A DNA stretch of 64,000 bases, taken from the NCBI RefSeq assembly GCF_900142295.1, contig NZ_FSRL01000001.1:248001-312000 (forward strand), given 5' to 3'. This document shows, piece after piece, positions 8,172 through 15,377 of this stretch. Position 1 is the stretch's first letter. Each line of letters opens with the position of its first letter. The DNA is from Vannielia litorea (GTDB lineage: Bacteria; Pseudomonadota; Alphaproteobacteria; Rhodobacterales; Rhodobacteraceae). The notes below the pieces were generated by a model. The model saw only the letters and a program-made list of their open reading frames with translations, ran no database searches and was not told the DNA's origin. Both the position numbers and the translations under genes were made by a program.

Positions 8172-9467
8172 TCAGGCGCACAGGGCAGGGGGCGCGGTCT
8201 CTGGCTCCGGGCTGCGTGCGCTGACCTCGCGCAGGTGCACCCCGAGAAGCACGAGGCCCGGCCAGAGCATGTAGGCCTCGATCTCGATGTTCTCGCCGAA
8301 GGAGAGCAGCACCATCGTCATCAGAATGCCCAGCGGCAGCCGTCCACCGGGGTGGCGTGCGGCGTCGAGAAGGGCGAAGCCCACGTGCCAGGCCATCGGC
8401 ACCAGCAGCGCGAAGAACCCCACCAGCCCCTTCACGAAGAGCAGGCCGAACCAGGTGTGGTGGCTGCCGATCGGCATGTATTCCACCGCGTGCGAGCCGG
8501 GATGCACCGTACCGTGCCCGAACCAGGGCGCCTCGTTCTCCCAGCGCTCGCGGGCGATCCGCTGCAGGGTCTCCCGAACCCGCGTGCTGTCGGCCCGCGC
8601 GCCCTTGAAGGCCGAGACGGCATCCTGCGCCAGCGTCACCAGCGTGGTGCCCACCACCGCGAGCGAGGCGGTGAGCGCCGCCGTGACCTGCCACGCCCAG
8701 CCGCGCAGGATCAGCGGCAGCATCCGCGGCCCCACCGTGCAGGCGACGAGGCCGACGAGCCCCATGCGGGACTTGGAGGCGAGGATCATCAGCACCCCCG
8801 CCGCCACGCCCGCCGCCATCCAGCGCCGGTCCTTCTCTTCCAGCGCGAAGAGCACCATGATGACCCCGAGCAGCGCCGCGAAGGGCGACCAGGGGGCGTA
8901 GAACTGCCAGCGCGGCGTCCAGCTTGCCGGATCCCAGGTGAAGAAGAACACGCTGAAGTACTCCGGCCCCGGCCCGCCGATGGCCTTCAGAGGCGAGGTG
9001 AAGATGCGCTCGGGCAGGCCGATGTAGGGGGCGGCCAGCAGCACCGGCGCCAGCGCCAGCGTCCAGAGCCCGACCACGCATTGCCCCCGGATCAGCACCT
9101 CCCGGCGGATCTGCAAGACCGCGCCAGCGAGCGGAAACAGCGCCAGCAGCGCCCAGCCCTTGGCCCAGCCGATCGAGCTCTTGATCGTCTGCTTCAGCCC
9201 CAGCCCCCAGTCGAGGTGCCCGGCCCAGAGCGCGACGAGCATCACCGCCATGCCGATGAACCAGGCCCAGACGAGGGGCGGCACCGGGCCGGTCGGGCGC
9301 AGGTCGTCGCGCAGCGCCGGGCCGAGGTAGAGCGCCAGCGCCGCCAGCCCGCCCAGGAGCCAGGCCAGCACCGGCCCCACGACATAGAGCGCGCCCAGAG
9401 CGTAGAATGGCCACGTCCAGATCAGCGCCTTGTAGACCATCCGCTCGGGGCCGGTGAGCCCGGTCAT
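8172..9467 (-). CDS. O-antigen ligase/polymerase-like membrane protein (Wzy-type)
   Basis: A 431-residue polytopic inner-membrane protein with about ten hydrophobic segments. Between residues about 265 and 335 is a large periplasmic loop (RVRETLQRIARERWENEAPW, then GHGT and GSHHTWFGLLFVKG), the pattern of the O-antigen ligase/Wzy_C family. It would polymerise lipid-linked repeat units at the periplasmic face. Its start overlaps the stop of the Wzz-like gene by four bases, so the two are co-translated. Polymerase fits better than ligase given the neighbouring Wzx, Wza and Wzz. Confidence 0.8.
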   Translation of the reverse strand: MTGLTGPERMVYKALIWTWPFYALGALYVVGPVLAWLLGGLAALALYLGPALRDDLRPTGPVPPLVWAWFIGMAVMLVALWAGHLDWGLGLKQTIKSSIGWAKGWALLALFPLAGAVLQIRREVLIRGQCVVGLWTLALAPVLLAAPYIGLPERIFTSPLKAIGGPGPEYFSVFFFTWDPASWTPRWQFYAPWSPFAALLGVIMVLFALEEKDRRWMAAGVAAGVLMILASKSRMGLVGLVACTVGPRMLPLILRGWAWQVTAALTASLAVVGTTLVTLAQDAVSAFKGARADSTRVRETLQRIARERWENEAPWFGHGTVHPGSHAVEYMPIGSHHTWFGLLFVKGLVGFFALLVPMAWHVGFALLDAARHPGGRLPLGILMTMVLLSFGENIEIEAYMLWPGLVLLGVHLREVSARSPEPETAPPALCA

Positions 9468-10903
9468 GCACCCGGCTCCGGGCGGGCCAGCAGGCGGCCG
9501 ATCAGGGCGCCGCGCATCCAGCCCAGCAGCAGACCGAAGAGCATCATCAGCGTCGCCGCCACCCCGGCGGCCAGTGCCAGCTTGCGGTTGGGAGACGAGG
9601 GATCCTCGGGCAACGAGGGATTCTCCAGCACCTGCACCAGCGGGTAGGAGGCATAGACGTCGGACTTGGTGGACTGGGTCCGCGCGATGGCGCTGGCGAA
9701 GACCGCCTCCGCCACGCTGAAGTCGCGCTGCAGGTCCTGCAGACGCGCGGCCGGCGCGGCCAGCTGCTTCTGCCTGGCAAGCTCCCCGGCCAGCCGCTCG
9801 GAGAGAGTGTCGTGCTGCCGGGCCACGCCCGCGCGCTCTGCCTCCATCCGCACCAGCTGCGCCAGCAGCTCGGCGCGGGCGCCGTCGGGCGCGAGGTCGA
9901 GCGCGGCCAGATCGGCCTCGCCCAGCCCGGTCACGCCCACCGCGCGGGCCAGGATCGCCTCCCGCGCCGAGCCATGGGCGGCCCGGGCCACCTGAACCTT
10001 GGGATGCCCCTCGCCATAGGCCGACCGTGCCTCGGCCAGGGTTGCGGCATGGGTGGCAGCCTCCTGCGTGAGCGCGGCGAACTCGGCATCGGCATAGAGC
10101 TTCAGCGTTGCGGCGGCGGCCCGCGCCGGCAGGCCCAGCGTGGCCTCCAGCGCGGCGACGCTCTGCGTCTTCTCGCTCAGCGTGGCTTCCACGTCGCGCA
10201 CGCGGCTCTGCAGCTGGCGGGTTTCCTCCACCATCGCGTCATACTGGTCGGCCGAGATCAGCCCCGTCTCGCCCTGCAACGTGGCAATGTCCTGCCGGGT
10301 CGCCGCCACAGAGCTGCGATATTCCGAGATCGCGGCCAGCCCGCTGTCCTCGCGGGTGGCCATCTCGTCGGCCCGAAGCGCATCGATCTCGGCGAAGAAG
10401 GCCGCGATCAGGGCATCGCCGCGTGCCTGCGCCGTCTCCGGGCTGCCGCCCGCCATCTCCACGTGGATCAGGCTGGTCTGGTCGACGAGGTTGATCCGGG
10501 GCGCGCCGAACTCGCGGCGGGTCATCCCCATAGCGCCGGCGGCGGCATCCACGATCCGGTCGGCCCCGATCAGGCGCTTGTAGGTCTCGGTCGGGCTCAC
10601 CGCGTTGCTGGCGAAGGCGGAGTTGGCATAGGACGAGGCCTGGCCGATCCCGTTGAGGTTCATCGAGGCCGAGGCGCCCGAGCCGGGCAGGATCAGCGAG
10701 GCGGTGGACTTGAAGGTGAGCGGCGCGGTCCGCAGGTAGCCCGTGACCGGCGCCCAGATCGCCGCCCCGCCCATGAGCGCGAAGGCAAGATACCGGGGGA
10801 AGCGGCCCAGATCGCCAATCCGCCCGCCCAGCAGGATGCGCTTGCCGGTCAGGCGGCGCTTGCGGGCAGGCTTGGCGGGTTGAAACGTGTCTTGCAGGGT
10901 CAT
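9464..10903 (-). CDS. Polysaccharide chain-length determinant (Wzz/GumC family)
   Basis: A 479-residue protein with a membrane helix near residue 40 and a second near the C-terminus (LALAAGVAATLMMLFGLLLGW), enclosing a long periplasmic coiled-coil region rich in Ala, Glu and Arg. A Pro-rich segment precedes the last helix (ENPSLPEDPSSPNRK), as in GumC-type co-polymerases. There is no fused tyrosine kinase domain. It should control polysaccharide length with the Wzy-like partner. An imperfect CTATCC-N4-GGGTAG repeat lies about 95 bp upstream. Confidence 0.85.
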   Translation of the reverse strand: MTLQDTFQPAKPARKRRLTGKRILLGGRIGDLGRFPRYLAFALMGGAAIWAPVTGYLRTAPLTFKSTASLILPGSGASASMNLNGIGQASSYANSAFASNAVSPTETYKRLIGADRIVDAAAGAMGMTRREFGAPRINLVDQTSLIHVEMAGGSPETAQARGDALIAAFFAEIDALRADEMATREDSGLAAISEYRSSVAATRQDIATLQGETGLISADQYDAMVEETRQLQSRVRDVEATLSEKTQSVAALEATLGLPARAAAATLKLYADAEFAALTQEAATHAATLAEARSAYGEGHPKVQVARAAHGSAREAILARAVGVTGLGEADLAALDLAPDGARAELLAQLVRMEAERAGVARQHDTLSERLAGELARQKQLAAPAARLQDLQRDFSVAEAVFASAIARTQSTKSDVYASYPLVQVLENPSLPEDPSSPNRKLALAAGVAATLMMLFGLLLGWMRGALIGRLLARPEPGA

Positions 10904-10995
10904 CGGGCTTCTCCTTTGGCGAGGACCATAGAAGAAGCAGCCCTGCCTCGCCGCCGCGCGGGCGGGGAGGGCCGTGGGGTATCAGGGGGTGGGGG

Positions 10996-11011
10996 CTATC
11001 CGATGGGGTAG
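10996..11011. promoter_or_regulatory. EPS-locus inverted repeat, site 1 (CTATCC-N4-GGGTAG)
   Basis: Six-base arms with one mismatch and a four-base spacer (GATG), about 93 bp upstream of the Wzz-like gene. It matches the inverted repeats at 12263, 14728 and 19224, all in promoter regions of the polysaccharide locus. Confidence 0.45.
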
Positions 11012-11060
11012 GGTGGGGGGCGTGCCTGCGGTCCGTGTGAGCGCGCCGCCGGATCAAGGG

Positions 11061-11480
11061 TCAACCGGGGAGGCCGTCGATCGTCTCGAGGGCGGCAAGG
11101 TCGTCGTCCCAATCCGCGCGATCGGCGAAGCAGATGTGCGCGTTGGGCTTCATTCCGATCAGGCCATCGAGTGAGCCTGCCGGCACCACAACCATGCCAT
11201 CGTCTGCCTGCTCAAAGGGCAGCGCGGACCCGCACCTGGTGCAGAAGCACTTTGCGTGTCGCGACCCGGAAAGCCGGAAGCTTCTGACACTTGCCTCGCC
11301 CGACAGCCAGGTGATCCTGGCCGCCGAGAAGAACAGGTTTGCCGAATGGGCTGACCCGGTATCCTTGCGGCAGCGCGAACAATGGCAAAGAAAGAAGGCT
11401 TCGAAAGCGCCGGATATGGAGAACGTCGCATCGCCACACAGGCACTGCCCGGTCGCAGGGTCGGTCATCGGAAAATCCAT
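11061..11480 (-). CDS. GFA-family (CENP-V/Mss4-fold) zinc protein
   Basis: A 139-residue protein of the glutathione-dependent formaldehyde-activating-enzyme family. The zinc-binding cysteines are all visible: CLCG near residue 13, CHCSRCRKDTGS near residue 33, and CTRCGSAL near residue 80. Most family members have no proven substrate, and the GFA name is historical. A second start at 11468 (MTDPATG) is possible. It is oriented like the Wzz operon but seems functionally unrelated to the polysaccharide genes. Confidence 0.85.
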   Translation of the reverse strand: MDFPMTDPATGQCLCGDATFSISGAFEAFFLCHCSRCRKDTGSAHSANLFFSAARITWLSGEASVRSFRLSGSRHAKCFCTRCGSALPFEQADDGMVVVPAGSLDGLIGMKPNAHICFADRADWDDDLAALETIDGLPG

Positions 11481-11554
11481 CAGAACTCAAGCATCAAGTC
11501 GCCCGCAAGATTTGGATTGACGGGCGGCCTGCCCGCGCATCCCCCACACCCCCC

Positions 11555-12172
11555 TCAAAACAACCCCGCCTCCCGGGCCATCAGCGCCGCCTGGGTGCGG
11601 TTCGAGGCGCCGACTTTCCGGTAGAGGGTTTTCATGTGCAGCTTGATCGTCGGCTCGGTGATGTCGAGGTCGCGGGCGATTTCCTTGTTGGATTTGCCCT
11701 CGGTCAGCCCTTTGAGCACCTGCAACTCGCGCGGCGTGAGCTTGTCGGCCATCGGATGGGTGGGGGTCTCGTCGGCGGCGGTCATGAAGTCGATGGGGGC
11801 GTATTGCTCGCCCATCGCCATGAACTTCACCGCGTTGATCATCGACTTGGCGGGCAGGGTCTTGGGCACGAAGCCCGCCGCACCCGCCTCCAGCGCCTTC
11901 TCCGCGATCTCCTTGGTGGCCTCGCCCGAGAGCAGTGCCACGCGCTGGCCGGCCCCGAGGGCCAGCGTTGCCTTCAGCCCGTCGAGTCCGTTCATTCCCG
12001 GCATGTTGAGGTCGAGCAGCACGAGGTCGAAGGGCTCGTCGGCCGCTTCGATCAGTTTGTGGGCCGCGGGCAGGTCGGGCGCGGTCTCGGTCTTGATGTC
12101 ACCCTGGCTCTGCAGGAACATCACGAGGGTGTCCCGCAGAAGGTCGTGGTCATCGGCAATCAGAACGCGCAT
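11555..12172 (-). CDS. NarL/LuxR-type response regulator
   Basis: A 205-residue regulator. The receiver domain occupies residues 1-120, with acidic pocket DDHD at 7-10, phospho-acceptor Asp54 in LLDLNMPG, and the conserved Lys in VPKTLPAK. A linker leads to a LuxR helix-turn-helix at about 140-205 (LTPRELQVLKGLTEGKSNKEIA). It lies within the polysaccharide locus, divergent from the WecG-type gene. It is the obvious partner of the hybrid kinase at 15.4 kb and the best candidate for binding the shared CTATCC/GGATAG repeats; both links are inference. Confidence 0.9.
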   Translation of the reverse strand: MRVLIADDHDLLRDTLVMFLQSQGDIKTETAPDLPAAHKLIEAADEPFDLVLLDLNMPGMNGLDGLKATLALGAGQRVALLSGEATKEIAEKALEAGAAGFVPKTLPAKSMINAVKFMAMGEQYAPIDFMTAADETPTHPMADKLTPRELQVLKGLTEGKSNKEIARDLDITEPTIKLHMKTLYRKVGASNRTQAALMAREAGLF

Positions 12173-12262
12173 CGGAGGCTCCCGGGTATCCGCACTGGTA
12201 GAACGCTTCCCTCATATCTAACCCGCGGGCGAACGGAAAGGCACGGCGAATTCGGCCAGACT

Positions 12263-12279
12263 TTATCCCCTTCGGATAG
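12263..12279. promoter_or_regulatory. EPS-locus inverted repeat, site 2 (TTATCC-N5-GGATAG)
   Basis: It lies in the 232-bp gap between the divergent response-regulator and WecG-fusion genes. The five-base cores TATCC and GGATA are perfectly complementary around a CCTTC spacer; the spacer is one base longer than at the other three sites. Confidence 0.5.
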
Positions 12280-12404
12280 GTTTTCGCGCCGCAGGTAATA
12301 GCCTGTTAACCAACGCGCCGCGCACCTCTCCTCCCGCTCCGTTGAGCCGGGAGGGGGGCGGGGGGCATGAGAGGGCAACTTCCTGAACCACAAGGATTTG
12401 CCTG

Positions 12405-13784
12405 ATGAAAGCCGCCACGTTCGACCTGCCCCTCACCGCCGTCACCCCGGCCCTCCCCACCGCCAGGCTGGCCGCGCTGGGCCTCGACCTTGTCGATGCC
12501 ACGCCTGCCCGGACCATCGCCGCCCTGCTCGCGCCGGGCCGCCGCCGCGCCTTCTTCATGAACGCGCATTGCTGCAACGTCCATCGCCGCAACCGGGCCT
12601 ACCGCGAGGCGGTGGCCGGTGCCGACGCGCTGCTGCCCGACGGGATCGGCGTTGAGCTGGCGGGCCGGATGACCGGCCAGCGCCTCACCGCCAACCTCAA
12701 CGGCACCGACCTTGTGCCTGCCCTGCTCGAGCAGGCCGCCGCGCAGGGCAAGTCGGTCTATCTCTTCGGCGGCAAGCCGGGCACCGCCCGCGCCGCCGCC
12801 GCCGCCCTCCAGGCCCGCATCCCCGCGCTGACCATCGCCGGCACCCGTGACGGCTACGACGGCGCCGCCGATGCCGATGCCGTGGTCGACGACATCAACG
12901 AGAGCGGCGCCGACATCGTGCTGGTCGCCCTCGGCGTGCCGATGCAGGAGCTCTGGCTGCACCGCCATGCCGGGCAGCTGAACGCGCCGCTCACCCTCGG
13001 CGTGGGTGCGCTGTTCGACTTTCTCGCCGGCAACGTCAGCCGCGCCCCCGCCTGGCTCCGCAAGGCCAGGGCCGAGTGGGTCTGGCGGCTGGCGCAGGAG
13101 CCGCGCCGCATGGCCCGCCGCTACCTTGCCGGCAACCCGGGCTTCCTCGCCCGCGCCGCCCTCAAGGCCTGGGGCCCCGAGAGCCTTGCCGCCGCGCAGA
13201 GCCGCCTGCTCGACGTGACCCTCTCCTTCACCGCGCTGGTGCTTCTCTCCCCCGTGCTGGCCGTGACCGCGCTTGCGATCAAGATCGACAGCTCCGGGCC
13301 GGTGCTCTTCCGGCAGACCCGCGTCGGCCACAACGGTCGCCCCTTCACCATGCTGAAGTTCCGCTCGATGGGCGTGGATGCCGAGGCCCGCCGCGCCGCG
13401 CTCCTGGCCAGCTCCGACCGCGAGGGCGTGTGCTTCAAGGCCAAGGCGGATCCGCGCGTCACCCGCGTCGGCCGCTTCATCCGCCGCTTCTCGATCGACG
13501 AGCTGCCGCAGATCATCAACGTTCTGAAAGGCGAGATGGCCATCGTCGGTCCGCGCCCGGCGCTGCCGGTCGAAGTGGCCGCCTATCCGCCCCGCGCGCT
13601 GGGCCGCCTCGCGGTCAAGCCCGGCCTCACCGGCGTCTGGCAGGTCTCGGGCCGTGCCTCCGTCGGCTTCGACAAGATGGTCGAGATGGACCTCTCCTAT
13701 GCCGCCTCGCGCACCCTGCTGCTCGATCTCTCCCTCATCGCCCGCACCTTCGGCGCCGTGCTCGGCGGCCGGGGTGCCTACTGA
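12405..13784 (+). CDS. Fusion: WecG/TagA/CpsF glycosyltransferase plus bacterial sugar transferase
   Basis: A 459-residue protein made of two enzymes. Residues about 20-240 are a GT26 WecG/TagA domain (FFMNAHCCNVHRRNRAY, ADALLPDGIGVELAGR, YLFGGKPG, ALGVPMQELW). Residues about 265-455 are a WbaP/WcaJ-type initiating phosphoglycosyltransferase: a membrane-inserting helix (LLDVTLSFTALVLLSPVLAV), FRQTRVGHNGRPF, LKFRSM, the catalytic Asp-Glu in SIDELPQIINVLKGEM, and VGPRPALP. One protein could therefore place the first sugar on undecaprenyl phosphate and add the second. GalU follows 49 bp later. Confidence 0.88.
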   Translation: MKAATFDLPLTAVTPALPTARLAALGLDLVDATPARTIAALLAPGRRRAFFMNAHCCNVHRRNRAYREAVAGADALLPDGIGVELAGRMTGQRLTANLNGTDLVPALLEQAAAQGKSVYLFGGKPGTARAAAAALQARIPALTIAGTRDGYDGAADADAVVDDINESGADIVLVALGVPMQELWLHRHAGQLNAPLTLGVGALFDFLAGNVSRAPAWLRKARAEWVWRLAQEPRRMARRYLAGNPGFLARAALKAWGPESLAAAQSRLLDVTLSFTALVLLSPVLAVTALAIKIDSSGPVLFRQTRVGHNGRPFTMLKFRSMGVDAEARRAALLASSDREGVCFKAKADPRVTRVGRFIRRFSIDELPQIINVLKGEMAIVGPRPALPVEVAAYPPRALGRLAVKPGLTGVWQVSGRASVGFDKMVEMDLSYAASRTLLLDLSLIARTFGAVLGGRGAY

Positions 13785-13833
13785 CCCCAACCTGACCCCA
13801 CACCACCCCCAGCTCTCACAAAGGACCACCCCC

Positions 13834-14721
13834 ATGACCCACGTTCGCAAAGCCGTCTTCCCCGTCGCCGGAATGGGCACCCGCTTTCTGCCCGCCACCA
13901 AGTCGATCCCCAAGGAGATGCTCCCGCTGGTCGACCGCCCGCTGATCCAATACGCGGTGGACGAGGCCCGCGAGGCCGGGATCGAGGAGTTCATCTTCGT
14001 CACCGCCGCCGGCAAGGGCGCGCTGGAGGATTACTTCGACACCGCCGCCGCGCTGGAGCAGCGCATCGAGGCCGCCGGCAAGGCCGATGCCCTGGCCGCG
14101 CTGGAGCGTACCCGGATGCCCGAAGGTGCGCTCAGTTTCCTCCGCCAGCCCAACCCGCGCGGCCTCGGCCACGCCGTCCGGCTGGCCCGCAAGCTGGTGA
14201 GCGACGAGCCCTTTGCCGTGCTGCTCCCTGATGATGTGATCCGCGCCCGCCGCGGCGCGCTGGCCCAGATGGTCGAGGCCCACGCCCGCACCCGTGGCCA
14301 CATGGTCGCCACGATGGACGTGCCGCGCAGCAAGGTCTCCGCCTACGGGGTGCTCGATGTGGCGCGGCGGGACGGTCGCGTTGCCGTGGCCCGCGGCATG
14401 GTCGAGAAGCCCCGCGCCGAGGCGGCCCCCTCCACCAGCGCCGTGATCGGGCGCTACATTCTCGAGCCCTCGATCTTCGACAAGCTCGAAACCCTGGGCC
14501 CGGGTGCCGGCGGCGAGTTGCAGCTGACCGATGCCATCAATGCCGACCTGCCCCGCGCCGGGGTTTGCGGCTACGCCTTCGAGGGCGAGCGGTTCGACTG
14601 CGGCTCGATCCAGGGCTTCGTCCAGGCCACCGCCGCCTTCGCGCTCGATCGCCCCGAGCTGGCGGGCGAGCTGCGCGGCTTTCTCGCCGAACGCAGCGCG
14701 CCCCTGCGCCAGGTGGCCTGA
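13834..14721 (+). CDS. galU: UTP--glucose-1-phosphate uridylyltransferase
   Basis: A 295-residue cytoplasmic enzyme making UDP-glucose from UTP and glucose-1-phosphate. It shows the nucleotide-binding loop GMGTRFLPATKS, the adjacent PKEMLPLVDRPLIQYAVDEA block, LPDDVI, and the sugar-binding EKP and GGELQLTDAI blocks, with normal family length. It supplies an activated sugar for the polysaccharide. Its stop codon is only six bases before the inverted repeat at 14728. Confidence 0.95.
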   Translation: MTHVRKAVFPVAGMGTRFLPATKSIPKEMLPLVDRPLIQYAVDEAREAGIEEFIFVTAAGKGALEDYFDTAAALEQRIEAAGKADALAALERTRMPEGALSFLRQPNPRGLGHAVRLARKLVSDEPFAVLLPDDVIRARRGALAQMVEAHARTRGHMVATMDVPRSKVSAYGVLDVARRDGRVAVARGMVEKPRAEAAPSTSAVIGRYILEPSIFDKLETLGPGAGGELQLTDAINADLPRAGVCGYAFEGERFDCGSIQGFVQATAAFALDRPELAGELRGFLAERSAPLRQVA

Positions 14722-14727
14722 GCCGAC

Positions 14728-14745
14728 CCTATCCCGAAGGATAGG
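14728..14745. promoter_or_regulatory. EPS-locus inverted repeat, site 3 (CCTATCC-N4-GGATAGG)
   Basis: The strongest copy, with perfect seven-base arms and a CGAA spacer. An extra half-site CCCTATCC follows at 14747 and GGGATAG occurs near 14787, both upstream of the molybdopterin-fold/hybrid-kinase operon. No T-tract follows, so it is less likely to be a terminator for galU. Confidence 0.55.
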
Positions 14746-14821
14746 TCCCTATCCGCCTGACCCATTGGGTCGGGCGGGTGTTCCGTGGGATAGAGTTCTA
14801 CAGGAAACCAAGGAGCCCATG

Positions 14822-15328
14822 ATGCTGCGCAGATTCATCCCGTCGCTGGCGATTGCCGCGTTCGCCGCCCTGCCGCTCGCCGCGCAGGAGCTCGCCGCGC
14901 CTGAGGGCGAGGTGATCCTCACCCTCTCCGGCGAGATCGCCACCACCAACGCCGGTGACACCGCCCAGTTCGACCTCGCCATGCTCGAGGCGCTCGGCAC
15001 CGAGACCATCGAGACCACCACGATCTGGACCGAGGGCACCAACACCTTCGAGGGCGTCTCGCTCAAGGCGCTGGCCGAGGCCGCCGGCTTCGAGGGCGGA
15101 ACCCTGCGGGCCACCGCGATCAACGACTACGCCGTGGAGATCCCCGTGACCGATGCCGTCGAGGGCGGCCCGATCGTGGCCTACCGCATGAACGGCGCCG
15201 AGATGTCGGTGCGCGACAAGGGCCCGCTCTGGATTGTCTACCCATATGACGCCAGCGCCGAGTATCGCACCGAGGTGATCTACTCGCGCAGCATCTGGCA
15301 ACTCGACCGCATCGTCGTGACCGACTAA
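14822..15328 (+). CDS. Secreted molybdopterin-binding-fold protein (YedY-like domain)
   Basis: A 168-residue protein with a signal peptide at residues 1-20 (MLRRFIPSLAIAAFAALPLA, then AQE). The mature part resembles the oxidoreductase molybdopterin-binding domain seen in short form: FEGVSLKALAEAAG, a TAINDYAVEIP strand, and IVYPYDAS near the end. It is far shorter than a full sulfite-oxidase-type enzyme and lacks an obvious cofactor Cys, so it may be a sensor or binding protein. AGGAG at 14811 fits this ATG (or the ATG one codon earlier). It lies 49 bp before the hybrid kinase, and this pairing suggests a periplasmic input partner. Confidence 0.7.
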   Translation: MLRRFIPSLAIAAFAALPLAAQELAAPEGEVILTLSGEIATTNAGDTAQFDLAMLEALGTETIETTTIWTEGTNTFEGVSLKALAEAAGFEGGTLRATAINDYAVEIPVTDAVEGGPIVAYRMNGAEMSVRDKGPLWIVYPYDASAEYRTEVIYSRSIWQLDRIVVTD

Positions 15329-15377
15329 GGCTGAACCGGCCCGCGCCGCCCGCGCGGGCCCGACCCAGGAGCCGCAC

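Noticed and set aside
12306..14015. A 569-codon minus-strand frame
   Set aside because: It is antisense to the WecG fusion and galU, with Gly/Glu/Arg-rich low-complexity content.
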